Assembly (NCBI GenBank): GCA_024684395.1
Contig: JAIKWY010000172.1
Coordinates: 1 to 42,582 of the forward strand
Reading direction: 5' to 3'
DNA length: 42,582 nt
From: Oscillospiraceae bacterium
GTDB taxonomy: Bacteria > Bacillota > Clostridia > Oscillospirales > Ruminococcaceae
Shown here one piece after another: positions 32,142 through 39,460 of the stretch. The position numbers and the translations under genes were made by a program. Below the pieces are notes generated by a model. The model saw only the letters and a program-made list of their open reading frames with translations, ran no database searches and was not told where the DNA came from. Numbering within the stretch: the first letter of the stretch is position 1; every line of letters begins with the position of its first letter.

Positions 32142-33563
32142 ATGCGGTTTTCAGAGATCCTGCATCTGGTCAGACTGAATCTGACGCAGAATAAATTCAA
32201 AGTATTGCTGACCTCGATCGGCATCATCGTGGGCGCTGCGACCATCGTCATCGTCATTGCGATCGGACGCGGCGGCAAGGCAGATGTGGCGGAGCAGTTC
32301 CGCAACCTCAATGCCGGTGCCATCGACATCAGCTATGAACAGGCACAGTCCTCCGGCTTTTCCTTCGGCGGCGGCGGAGAAGGGATGTCCTTCCCCGGCG
32401 GCGGCAACATGCCGGACTTCTCCGGCGGGAACTTCACTCCTCCCTCCGGCGGCGATTTCATCCCGCCCTCCGGCGGTGAAAGACCGGAACGCGGTTCCGG
32501 CGAGATCAGCGGGCGCAGCGGCTTCTTCTCCGGCTTCGGGGAGATGTTCGGCGGCATGTTCGGCGGCGATGGTGAGACCAAGAACACCCAGAAGATCACG
32601 CTCACGACCGACGACATGGACGACCTTGCGACCTATGTCCCGGGTCTGAGCGAGACGACCATCTCCTACACGACCAAGCAGGACATCTACGGCGGAAACA
32701 TCGAGGAAACAGAGTCCTACACCGTTGCCGGCACACTCTCCGACTATGCGGATCTGAGCAATCTGAGCCTGCTGTTCGGCGAATACCTGACCGACGCCGA
32801 CAACGAGAACAAGTCCAAGGTCTGTGTCCTCGGCTACAGCGCTGCAAAAGCCATTTTCGGCAGCCCCGAGGATGCCTATGACAGTCTGGTCTACATCGAC
32901 GACCGCCCCTACACCGTGGCAGGCGTCCTTGCCGAGCAGGGCACTGTGGAAGCCGGCATCAGCGCCGATGAAGCCATCTTCATCCCCTATGCGACCGGCA
33001 TCAAGTACCTGACCGGATCCGACATCAGCCCGACCATCACCGTGATCGCAGCGGATGTGAACGACATCCAGACCGTGATCGAGAATGTCAAGGCTGTGCT
33101 GGCATCGAGCTATCCGGATGCGGAGTTCACCATCTCCGACGCCGGCAGCAAGATGGAGGCAGCCAACAAGTCCAACGAGACTCTGACCCTCATGCTGATC
33201 GCTATGGCATCCATCGTGTTCGTCATCGGCGGCATCGGCATCATGAACGTGCTGTTCGTCTCCGTCAAGGAGCGTACCAAGGAGATCGGCATCCTGAAAG
33301 CCATCGGCGGTTCCCGCAAGGACATCCTGCTGGAATTCCTGCTCGAAGCCTGCTGCATCAGCATGATCGGCGGCGTGCTCGGCGTACTGGTGAGCTTCCT
33401 GGTGAGCCCGGTCATCTCCACCTTCAGCATCCGCATGGAAATGTCCGTGACGGGCGCAGTACTGGCACTCTGCTTCTCGCTCGTGACCGGTACGGTATTC
33501 GGCTTCTATCCGGCATGGAAGGCATCCAAGCTCGTTCCGGTAGAAGCGCTGGCAAGTGAATAA
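32142..33563 (+). CDS. ABC exporter permease (MacB/FtsX type) with Gly/Pro-rich insert
   Basis: 473 residues. The MacB_PCD/FtsX architecture shows: first membrane helix about 20-42, large extracytoplasmic domain about 45-345, then three C-terminal helices (about 347-375, 397-425, 435-460) with the pattern VKERTKEIGILKAIGGSRKDIL, the ATPase-coupling segment. Residues 70-142 are an insert of Gly, Pro, Phe and Ser (PGGGNMPDFSGGNF, PSGGDFIPPSGGERPERGSG) placed right after the first helix, not part of the usual fold. It pairs with the ATPase at 34268. Confidence 0.94.
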   Translation: MRFSEILHLVRLNLTQNKFKVLLTSIGIIVGAATIVIVIAIGRGGKADVAEQFRNLNAGAIDISYEQAQSSGFSFGGGGEGMSFPGGGNMPDFSGGNFTPPSGGDFIPPSGGERPERGSGEISGRSGFFSGFGEMFGGMFGGDGETKNTQKITLTTDDMDDLATYVPGLSETTISYTTKQDIYGGNIEETESYTVAGTLSDYADLSNLSLLFGEYLTDADNENKSKVCVLGYSAAKAIFGSPEDAYDSLVYIDDRPYTVAGVLAEQGTVEAGISADEAIFIPYATGIKYLTGSDISPTITVIAADVNDIQTVIENVKAVLASSYPDAEFTISDAGSKMEAANKSNETLTLMLIAMASIVFVIGGIGIMNVLFVSVKERTKEIGILKAIGGSRKDILLEFLLEACCISMIGGVLGVLVSFLVSPVISTFSIRMEMSVTGAVLALCFSLVTGTVFGFYPAWKASKLVPVEALASE

Positions 33564-33586
33564 CTATGAGAAAGGGTGTTTTTGCA

Positions 33587-34264
33587 ATGAAGAAACTGAT
33601 CGCACTGGCACTGCTCGGTGCCATGCTCATTTCCGCCACCGCCTGCGGAAAATCCGCCGAGGCGGCTGAGGACAACTGTATCTACGGACAGATCGAATCC
33701 ATCTCCGGCAACGATATTGTGATCCGTGTGGCAGAGTATAACGAGGAAGAGGCACAGGATGATGCGCAGGCGGAGGATGCGCCTGCGGAGGGAAAGGACT
33801 CCGGCAAGCGCCCCGATTTCAAGGGCGAAAAGCCGGAGGGCTTCTCCCGCCCGGATAAGGGGGAGCGCCCCGAGCGTCCGGAGAACGGCGAGATGCCGGA
33901 GGGCTTTGACCCCGAGAACCTGCCGGAGGGCTTTGATCCCTCCAAGTTCAAGGACGGTGAAAAGCCGGAGGGTTTCTCCCGCCCTGACAACGGCGAGATG
34001 CCGGAAAGCTTCGACCCCGAGAACCTGCCCGAGGGCTTTGACCCGAGCAAGTTCGGCGGCAAGCGTCCCGGCGGCAGCAGCAAGTACAACATCACGGACG
34101 AGGAAAAGGAAGTCCGCATCCCGGTCGGCACTTCTGTGACGACGGCACAGGGCGTGGAGACAGACTTCTCCGTGCTGGCGGCGGGCGACATCATCAAGTG
34201 CAGCATCGCCGTTGACAAGGACGGCAACGAGACGGTGACAGCCGTCTGGATCATGGAGGAATAA
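33587..34264 (+). CDS. Lipoprotein with PEGFDP tandem repeats in the exporter operon
   Basis: 225 residues from ATG 33587 (AAAGGG upstream; the ATG 21 nt earlier has none). Lipoprotein signal ending ISATAC, Cys20. A short beta region (IYGQIESISGNDIVIRVAEY) is followed by an acidic linker and tandem low-complexity repeats at about 80-156: units such as GEKPEGFSRPDNGEMPE and NLPEGFDPSKF occur twice with small changes. The C-terminal EVRIPVGTSVTTAQGVETDFSVLAAGDIIKCSIAVD resumes the beta pattern, so the repeats may be an insertion into an OB-like domain. Likely extracytoplasmic accessory of the exporter; role unknown. Confidence 0.82.
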   Translation: MKKLIALALLGAMLISATACGKSAEAAEDNCIYGQIESISGNDIVIRVAEYNEEEAQDDAQAEDAPAEGKDSGKRPDFKGEKPEGFSRPDKGERPERPENGEMPEGFDPENLPEGFDPSKFKDGEKPEGFSRPDNGEMPESFDPENLPEGFDPSKFGGKRPGGSSKYNITDEEKEVRIPVGTSVTTAQGVETDFSVLAAGDIIKCSIAVDKDGNETVTAVWIMEE

Positions 34265-34267
34265 GCA

Positions 34268-34951
34268 ATGTCGGAACAGATCATTTCCATGCAGGGGATC
34301 TGCAAGAGCTACCAGATGGGCGGCGAGACGCTGAACGTCCTGAAAAGCGTGGACTTTTCCGTAAACAAGGGCGAATTTACGGCGATCCTCGGACCGTCCG
34401 GCTCCGGTAAGTCCACACTGATGAACATCATCGGCTGCATGGACAGCTTCGACAGCGGCACCTACCTCCTCAACGGCATCCCGATCCATGAAGCGAAGGA
34501 GCGGGATCTCGTCAAGATCCGCAACGAGCAGATCGGCTTCATCTTCCAGAACTACCACCTGATCCCGACCTACACGGTGATGCAGAACATCATCATGCCG
34601 CTGCTGATGCGGGGCGAGGATCGGAAGACGGCTGAAAAGGAATGCCAGGAGGTCGTGGAGATGCTCGGGCTTGCGGAGCGTTTGCAGCACAAGCCCTCGG
34701 AGCTGTCCGGCGGTCAGCGCCAGAGAGTTGCCATCGCACGAGCGCTGTGCAGCAAGCCCTCGCTGCTCTTAGCGGATGAGCCGACCGGCGCCCTTGACCA
34801 GAACAGCGGCGCAGAAGTGCTCCGTCTGTTCACGAAGCTGCACGAGATGGGCAATACCATCGTGATGATCACCCACGACCTGAACGTTGCCAAATGGGCA
34901 GAGCGCACCGTCCGCATCGTGGACGGCGAGGTCTTCGAGGACGCAGGCTGA
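34268..34951 (+). CDS. ABC transporter ATP-binding protein (MacB/LolD type)
   Basis: 227 residues with Walker A GPSGSGKST (about 39-47), Q-loop FIFQNYHLIPTYTVMQNI, signature LSGGQRQRV, Walker B LLLADEPTGALD and the switch His in VMITHDLNVA. It powers the permease at 32142. It starts 3 nt after the lipoprotein stop and is the last gene of the operon. Complete and standard for the family. Confidence 0.96.
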   Translation: MSEQIISMQGICKSYQMGGETLNVLKSVDFSVNKGEFTAILGPSGSGKSTLMNIIGCMDSFDSGTYLLNGIPIHEAKERDLVKIRNEQIGFIFQNYHLIPTYTVMQNIIMPLLMRGEDRKTAEKECQEVVEMLGLAERLQHKPSELSGGQRQRVAIARALCSKPSLLLADEPTGALDQNSGAEVLRLFTKLHEMGNTIVMITHDLNVAKWAERTVRIVDGEVFEDAG

Positions 34952-34970
34952 TGACATGCACCCACATTGC

Positions 34971-35003
34971 AATTCCCCCGTACTTTTTCGGTACGGGGGA
35001 ATT
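34971..35003. terminator. Bidirectional terminator between exporter operon and vWA gene
   Basis: A perfect 13-bp stem AATTCCCCCGTAC/GTACGGGGGAATT with a 7-nt loop between convergent genes. Confidence 0.85.
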
Positions 35004-35031
35004 TCTGCTGTAAAGTGGAACGGCGGATGTC

Positions 35032-35682
35032 TTACTTGTTGCGGCGCTTCTTATCCGCCTCGATGCTTGCCGACCAGGCTGCATTGACCTTGCCCATCCG
35101 GCGCATGGAGCTCAGCGGAGCAGCGAGCGCTTCAAACACCACGCTCGTACCGCATTCATCGGCGGCATAGTTGGCGGCGTTGTCACGGGAGATGCCCATC
35201 TTGGCAGCCTCTGCGGCGGCGTCGATGTTCGCACCGATGAACAGGAACTCCCAGCCCTGCTTCTTCTTGCCCTCGATCATCTCCTTGACGGCGGCATAGT
35301 TGTACTTGTGGCTGGCATTTTCCAGTCCGTCCGTGGTGATAACGAAGATCGTATGCGCCGGGACATCCTCCTTGCGGATGTACTTGTGGATGTCCTCGAT
35401 GTGGCGGATGGTCCTGCCGACCGCATCGAGCAGCGCCGTGCAGCCCCGGACGGTGTAGTCCTTGTCCGTCATCTTCGGTACTGCGAGGAGATCCACACGG
35501 TCGTGGAGCAGCTCGTACTCGTTGTCGAAAAGGACGGTCGTGACATATGCCTTGCCCTCCTCCTTCTTCTGCTTCCCGATCATGGCGTTGAAGCCGCCGA
35601 TCGTGTCGCTCTCCAGACCGCCCATCGAGCCGCTGCGGTCGAGGATGAATACCATTTCGGTGATGTTGTTCTGTGCGTTCAT
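35032..35682 (-). CDS. von Willebrand factor A domain protein
   Basis: 216 residues, a single vWA domain. The metal-ion-dependent adhesion site is intact: D15-x-S17-x-S19 (LDRSGSMGG), Thr in RGCTALLDAVG, and Asp in VITTDGLENAS. No signal peptide or membrane segment, so it is cytoplasmic; related small vWA proteins act with AAA ATPases or tellurite-type operons, none of which is adjacent. AAGGAGGTC precedes ATG 35682. Partner unknown. Confidence 0.9.
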   Translation of the reverse strand: MNAQNNITEMVFILDRSGSMGGLESDTIGGFNAMIGKQKKEEGKAYVTTVLFDNEYELLHDRVDLLAVPKMTDKDYTVRGCTALLDAVGRTIRHIEDIHKYIRKEDVPAHTIFVITTDGLENASHKYNYAAVKEMIEGKKKQGWEFLFIGANIDAAAEAAKMGISRDNAANYAADECGTSVVFEALAAPLSSMRRMGKVNAAWSASIEADKKRRNK

Positions 35683-35757
35683 AGTGATGACCTCCTTAAA
35701 GCTTGGGGTGTGGTTTTCTTCTGTGATTCTATTCTACCACAGATCAGAAAAGAAAAG

Positions 35758-35774
35758 GTCGCCCGGCAGGCGAC
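35758..35774 (-). terminator. Terminator between YgjV-like gene and vWA gene
   Basis: Stem GTCGCC/GGCGAC with a 5-nt loop and flanking A and T runs (TTTTCTTTT on the minus strand). It separates two minus-strand units. A TGGTAGAAT extended -10 candidate for the vWA gene lies just beyond it (about 35739-35731). Confidence 0.7.
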
Positions 35775-35811
35775 TTTTTCATAGATGTAGATCGGCGGGA
35801 CAACGGGCTTC

Positions 35812-36342
35812 TCATGAGGCGCTGTCCTTCTCCAGACCCTTCCAGCCGAACCGGAGGAAGGACACGAGGATGGATACGATGGTGATGCTCTCGCTGACGA
35901 TGCCGCCGAGCGAGAAGACGAGGACATCGTAAACGAGCCAGCACGGGGATGCACAAACGAGGTTCACCATGCGGATCTTCCGGGGGCTGTTCGTCCAGTA
36001 GGCAAAGGTGCTTGACACCGATGCGGCAAATGCCAGCAGACTGACCGGACCGTTCCACGTCAGCAGCAGAACGCCCGTGAACAACAGTGCGATCACGACC
36101 GGGCACCACTTCTGCTGCACCCATTTCCAGTCGTTGTATTTCATCATCAGCGCATTGCGGAGGATGTTCACAGCAAGGCTCAGACAGCCGCTTTTTGCAT
36201 CGAGCAGGTAGAATTGCAGGCAGAACAATGCCGAGCCGATAAGCTGCAACAAAAACAGCCAGCGGTTCGATCTGATCTGATAGGACAGGATGAACACGGC
36301 GACCGCCACGAAGCCGATCCCCTGGATAAGCCAACCGTTCAA
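35812..36342 (-). CDS. YgjV-like inner-membrane protein
   Basis: 176 residues with about six hydrophobic segments. MNGWLIQGIGFVAVAVFILSYQIRSNRWLFLLQLIGSALFCLQFYLL and the later NSPRKIRMVNLVCASPCWLVYDVLVFSLGGIVSESITIVSIL match the pattern of the YgjV family (bacterial inner-membrane protein, PF10688). The start is TTG 36342 with GAGGAAAC upstream. Molecular function of the family is unknown. It has its own promoter with a leader hairpin. Confidence 0.85.
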   Translation of the reverse strand: MNGWLIQGIGFVAVAVFILSYQIRSNRWLFLLQLIGSALFCLQFYLLDAKSGCLSLAVNILRNALMMKYNDWKWVQQKWCPVVIALLFTGVLLLTWNGPVSLLAFAASVSSTFAYWTNSPRKIRMVNLVCASPCWLVYDVLVFSLGGIVSESITIVSILVSFLRFGWKGLEKDSAS

Positions 36343-36358
36343 TGGTGTTTCCTCTTTT

Positions 36359-36375
36359 CATAGTATTTTACTATG
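36359..36375 (-). promoter_or_regulatory. Leader hairpin of the YgjV-like gene
   Basis: CATAGTA/TACTATG with a 3-nt loop between the -10 box and the ribosome site, a placement like that of the hairpin in the OmpA-like gene leader (6251-6268). Confidence 0.4.
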
Positions 36376-36379
36376 TATG

Positions 36380-36408
36380 ATTATAGCACAAAGGAAGAAA
36401 GATTGCAA
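36380..36408 (-). promoter_or_regulatory. Promoter of the YgjV-like gene
   Basis: Minus strand TTGCAA (36408-36403), 17-nt spacer, TATAAT (36385-36380) preceded by TGC (extended -10). Confidence 0.8.
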
Positions 36409-36478
36409 GAGGGCAGCGATTTGCACTTGGGAATGTCCAAACCGGACAGGTCATCCATTTAGAATAAATCTCCTGTAA

Positions 36479-36546
36479 GCCGCCCCCTCCGCCACAAGCG
36501 AGGGAGGATTTGGGAGGGTGCTGCGCACCCTCAGACCCGCTTTTTC
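36479..36546 (+). repeat. Dispersed hairpin repeat, family 1, copy D
   Basis: CCGCCCCCTCCGCCACAAGC, then GGGAGGATTT, then the hairpin GAGGGTG-CTGCG-CACCCTC and ACCCGCTTTTTC, the same ending as copy E. Confidence 0.75.
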
Positions 36547-36547
36547 T

Positions 36548-36565
36548 CAAAAATGATCTCCGTGG
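36548..36565 (+). repeat. 18-nt direct repeat, first copy
   Basis: CAAAAATGATCTCCGTGG, repeated exactly at 36684-36701. It begins right at the end of repeat copy D. Confidence 0.8.
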
Positions 36566-36597
36566 TATTTTGCCAACACGAGACAAATTTTCACAAA

Positions 36598-36660
36598 ATG
36601 CGGGTACAGGGGGCGCAGCCCCCTGCGAAATAGCCCCCTCCCTTGGGAGGGGGGAAGAAT
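36598..36660 (-). repeat. Dispersed hairpin repeat, family 1, copy D2 (inverted)
   Basis: On the minus strand: CCCCCCTCCCAAGGGAGGGGG, then AGGGGG-CTGCG-CCCCCT and an ending CCCGCATTTTG. Same element order as copy D but opposite orientation; lies between the two 18-nt direct repeats. Confidence 0.6.
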
Positions 36661-36683
36661 GCTTTTCCTATTTGCTGAACCTA

Positions 36684-36701
36684 CAAAAATGATCTCCGTG
36701 G
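36684..36701 (+). repeat. 18-nt direct repeat, second copy
   Basis: Exact match to 36548-36565, 118 nt apart, with weaker similarity continuing for about 12 nt after it. Confidence 0.8.
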
Positions 36702-36722
36702 ACACTTCACCAATATTCCCGC

Positions 36723-36751
36723 TTGACATCTTCCCCAAAACCCGCTACAAT
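36723..36751 (+). promoter_or_regulatory. Promoter of the hydrolase/PAP2 operon
   Basis: TTGACA (36723-36728), 17-nt spacer, TACAAT (36746-36751), about 35 nt before the start codon. Confidence 0.85.
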
Positions 36752-36786
36752 AGAGTAAGAACGATCCGTCACACAAGGAGGTCATC

Positions 36787-37356
36787 ATGGACAAGAAGCT
36801 CGCAGTCCTCTTCCCCGGCATGGGCTATCACAAGGACAAACCGCTGCTCTATTATGCGGCGAAATTAACGGGACAGTACGGCTATGAGAGCATGGCTGTC
36901 AGCTTTCACGATATGCCCCGGAAGCTCCGGGGCAATGCGGAAATGATGCGCACAGCGGCAGAGCTTGCCGTGCAGCAGAGCAAGGAACAACTCAGCGCCG
37001 CAGATCTTGCGCAGTACAGTGAGGTCGTGCTCATCGGCAAGAGCATCGGCACGATCGCAGCGGGCGCTTTTGCCCGGGAATGCGGCAGAACCGTGCGCCA
37101 GATCTGGTACACACCGCTGACAGGAAGCTTTACTTTTGCGCCGGAAGCCGGCACCTGCATCGCCTTCCTCGGGGAAGCAGACCCGTGGTCGGATGTGGAT
37201 GCCTTGCAGCAGCGTGCAGCCGGATGTTTTGTCCCGCTGCATCTCTATCCGGACTGCAACCACTCGCTCGAAAGCGGTGACGTGATGCAGAATCTTGCAG
37301 TTTTGCAGGATGTGATGCAAAAGACGGCGCAATTCCTCACCGGAGGCACGCCGTGA
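36787..37356 (+). CDS. Small alpha/beta-hydrolase-like protein
   Basis: 189 residues. The fold pattern is of a compact alpha/beta hydrolase: strand LAVLFPGMGY, nucleophile elbow GKSIGT (Ser86), acid Asp in FLGEADPWSD and His in PDCNHSLESGD. It is too short for a lid domain. Substrate unknown; esters or acyl groups are plausible. AAGGAGG precedes ATG 36787. Its stop overlaps the start of the PAP2 gene (GTGA), so the two proteins are probably made together. Confidence 0.82.
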   Translation: MDKKLAVLFPGMGYHKDKPLLYYAAKLTGQYGYESMAVSFHDMPRKLRGNAEMMRTAAELAVQQSKEQLSAADLAQYSEVVLIGKSIGTIAAGAFARECGRTVRQIWYTPLTGSFTFAPEAGTCIAFLGEADPWSDVDALQQRAAGCFVPLHLYPDCNHSLESGDVMQNLAVLQDVMQKTAQFLTGGTP

Positions 37357-38261
37357 GCGCCGCTGCGAAGCGCACAGCCTACGTTGTGACCGCCGTGCTG
37401 GCAGGCGTCCTGTTCGCCGGCGGGAGCGTGTACGATCTGCCGGCCGCGCAGGCTGTCTATCGCCTGAATGACCCCGCTGCGCTGGCCTTTTCTGTAGCAG
37501 GGGTCTATCTGTTTTTCGGCTCGTTTGAATTCCTGACCGGCGGGCTCTGCCGGCAGCTCATGCACTTGGCCCAAAGCCGGACAAAGCGCATCCTGAGCGT
37601 CGTGATCTGCTGCTATCTCGGGCTGTCCACGGCTGTTTTGGGTGCGGCGGCGCTGACCAGCGACTCCGTCATCGGGCTGCTGTTCCCGGAGGTGGCATTC
37701 ACCTTCCCGCAATGCATCCTCATAGGGCTGATCGGTTTCTATCCACTGCTGTTCCTCGGCATGCTCCTGAACGGACGGCGCGGTGATCCGGCTGCCGTCC
37801 GGAAGCTGATCCTGCTGCTCGGGCTCATGACGCTGACCTTTTTCGCCCACTTGCTCCTCACCGGGCTCTGGAGCCGGCCGCGCTTCCGCATCACACTGCT
37901 CGGCTATGACGGTCTGGGCTTCCTGCCGTGGTACCAGCCCTTGCAAAATGCCGCCTTCTATATGGATACCTATAGTCTCAAAAGCGACGCCCTGCGCTCG
38001 TTTTTCAGCGGTCACGCCCTCGATGCCGTGCTCAACCTCGTGATCCTTCCGGCATTTTCACTCGTGCTGCCGAAGCTGCAAGGCAAGGAACGTCTGCTGC
38101 AATGGACAGCGCTCCTCCTGATCCTGCCGATCGCGTTTTCCCGCATGGTGCTCGGTGCGCATTACCTGAGCGATGTATCCGCCGGCAGCCTGTGCGGGCT
38201 CGGATACGTCCTGCTGTATGACCTGCTGTCCTCCCGGATCGTTCCTCCCCAAAACACCTGA
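37353..38261 (+). CDS. PAP2-family membrane phosphatase
   Basis: 302 residues, about seven hydrophobic segments. The C-terminal half carries the three phosphatase motifs in weakened form: LWSRPRFR, SFFSGHALD (usually PSGH) with the catalytic His, and SRMVLGAHYLSDVSAG with the second His and Asp. Likely removes phosphate from a lipid phosphate such as undecaprenyl pyrophosphate or phosphatidic acid. GTG start overlaps the hydrolase stop by 4 nt. Confidence 0.86.
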   Translation: MSAAAKRTAYVVTAVLAGVLFAGGSVYDLPAAQAVYRLNDPAALAFSVAGVYLFFGSFEFLTGGLCRQLMHLAQSRTKRILSVVICCYLGLSTAVLGAAALTSDSVIGLLFPEVAFTFPQCILIGLIGFYPLLFLGMLLNGRRGDPAAVRKLILLLGLMTLTFFAHLLLTGLWSRPRFRITLLGYDGLGFLPWYQPLQNAAFYMDTYSLKSDALRSFFSGHALDAVLNLVILPAFSLVLPKLQGKERLLQWTALLLILPIAFSRMVLGAHYLSDVSAGSLCGLGYVLLYDLLSSRIVPPQNT

Positions 38262-38267
38262 TATGCC

Positions 38268-38304
38268 AAAAGATCCCCTTTCTGCTGCGGAAAGGGGATC
38301 TTTT
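38268..38304. terminator. Bidirectional terminator between PAP2 and TetR genes
   Basis: AAAAGATCCCCTTT/AAAGGGGATCTTTT, a 14-bp perfect stem with a 9-nt loop, between convergent genes. Confidence 0.92.
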
Positions 38305-38326
38305 CTGATGGGCAGTTCCCTGCCAT

Positions 38327-38959
38327 TCATGCACTTCTGCCGGGTTTGAGCTCGCCCTGGTGGCTGCGGATGATGAGCCGGATCGTCCCGTAGAGATCCG
38401 GTTTCAGCTGTTCCAGGCTGCACGGCTCCTGGTAGAGGATCGCCGAATAGCACGCCCCCGACACCAGCTCGATGATAAGAAAGAGCATCGTCTCCGGATC
38501 ACGGAACATATACGGCGAGTCTTCCAGCATCTGCTCATACACATCGGCGAAATTGACATCGTCCTCGAGCACGGGCGAGGTCAGGGCATTCTTGAACAGC
38601 CCCCAGCTCAGGTTCTTGGAGATGAAATTCAGCAGCGCCTGGTTGGCATTGAGCTGCTCGATGATATTGTCGATGACGCGCACGATCTTCTCCTCGATAC
38701 ACAGCGTCTCCCAGTCCGGCGACCGCTCGAGCGTGCTGACAGCCGTCCGGAAAAGCTGGCTCGATTTGTGGGAGATCAGCTTGTTGCGGATGTCGTACTT
38801 GTCCTTGAAGTACAGATAGAACGTCCCCTTCGCCACGCCGGCGCTGGCGACGATGTCCGAGATCGAGGTCTTGCTGAAGCCCTTGGTGGTGAAATGCTCA
38901 AACGCCGTGTTGAGCAGCGTGCTCTCTTTCAGGCGCTTGTTGATCTCAAGTTTTCCCAT
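38327..38959 (-). CDS. TetR-family transcriptional repressor
   Basis: 210 residues. The N-terminal HTH (about 10-57) reads LLNTAFEHFTTKGFSKTSISDIVASAGVAKGTFYLYFKDKYDIRNKL, the standard TetR form. The C-terminal ligand-binding region is helical. GGGAGG precedes ATG 38959. The divergently transcribed MMPL exporter and three matching palindromes in the shared control region (39376-39474) make it the likely local repressor, relieved by a compound the exporter moves. Confidence 0.95.
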   Translation of the reverse strand: MGKLEINKRLKESTLLNTAFEHFTTKGFSKTSISDIVASAGVAKGTFYLYFKDKYDIRNKLISHKSSQLFRTAVSTLERSPDWETLCIEEKIVRVIDNIIEQLNANQALLNFISKNLSWGLFKNALTSPVLEDDVNFADVYEQMLEDSPYMFRDPETMLFLIIELVSGACYSAILYQEPCSLEQLKPDLYGTIRLIIRSHQGELKPGRSA

Positions 38960-39057
38960 TGTGACACCTCCCGGATGCGGGGAACCCCCGCTGGCAGTTT
39001 ACTCCACCGCAGCGAAGCTGCTCCAATGCAGTTTCCTTGTGCTTCATGCAACAGAAT

Positions 39058-39258
39058 TCAGCTGTTCTTCTTTCGCTTGAAGATACAAACGATGCTTCTG
39101 GATGAACCATAACTCTGGCTTGTAGAAGTACAGCTTACCAGCTCCCATCCGTCATGGCCAAGAAGATTGAGCTGTTTTTCAAGCTGATCTGACTCAACAC
39201 ATCCGCCCAACATTCCTTTTGTATCATACACGACCACTTTATACTCGTATTGATCCAT
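39058..39258 (-). CDS. DUF4177 family small protein
   Basis: 66 residues from ATG 39258 (MDQYEYKVVVYDTK), preceded by GGAGGG. The pattern EYKVV...QLNLLGHDGWELVSCTS...VCIFKRKK is the DUF4177 signature, a small alpha/beta protein of unknown function. It is the first gene behind a consensus divergent promoter (39336-39364) and ends 98 nt before tetR, so it may be co-transcribed with the repressor gene. Confidence 0.82.
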   Translation of the reverse strand: MDQYEYKVVVYDTKGMLGGCVESDQLEKQLNLLGHDGWELVSCTSTSQSYGSSRSIVCIFKRKKNS

Positions 39259-39335
39259 AATGAACCCTCCGACAAGCAACGATTTCTCAAAGGATACGAT
39301 CCGGCACCCGCGCCGCAGTCACAGTCCTTACTCTT

Positions 39336-39364
39336 ATTATACAAGAATCCCAAACATCTGTCAA
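39336..39364 (-). promoter_or_regulatory. Divergent promoter for DUF4177 and tetR
   Basis: Minus strand TTGACA (39364-39359), 17-nt spacer, TATAAT (39341-39336): exact consensus. The -35 box is 11 nt from operator 1. Confidence 0.88.
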
Positions 39365-39375
39365 GGACGAATAAA

Positions 39376-39388
39376 TGACCAATGGTCA
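39376..39388. promoter_or_regulatory. TetR-type operator 1
   Basis: TGACCAATGGTCA, a 13-nt palindrome next to the minus-strand promoter. Shares TGACY-N3-GGTCA with operators 2 and 3. Confidence 0.78.
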
Positions 39389-39428
39389 TAAATTTTGAAC
39401 GCATTTTTTGTGCGCTTCTCCGAAAATA

Positions 39429-39441
39429 TGACCGTCGGTCA
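39429..39441. promoter_or_regulatory. TetR-type operator 2
   Basis: TGACCGTCGGTCA, centred 53 nt from operator 1 and 33 nt from operator 3, close to five and three helical turns. Confidence 0.78.
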
Positions 39442-39460
39442 ATTTTCTTTCCAAAAGATA

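Noticed and set aside
28482-32329. Two long minus-strand open frames opposite the membrane fusion protein genes
   Set aside because: Products are Gly/Val/Leu/Cys/His-rich, typical of antisense reading of GC-rich Ala/Asp/Ser codons; the plus-strand frames have clear domains.
35308-35784. Plus-strand frame over the vWA gene
   Set aside because: The minus-strand vWA gene has an intact MIDAS motif and ribosome site; the plus frame is its shadow.
36547-36738. 63-codon minus-strand frame between YgjV-like and hydrolase genes
   Set aside because: It is composed of repeat copy D2 and the direct repeats, with no conserved protein features.
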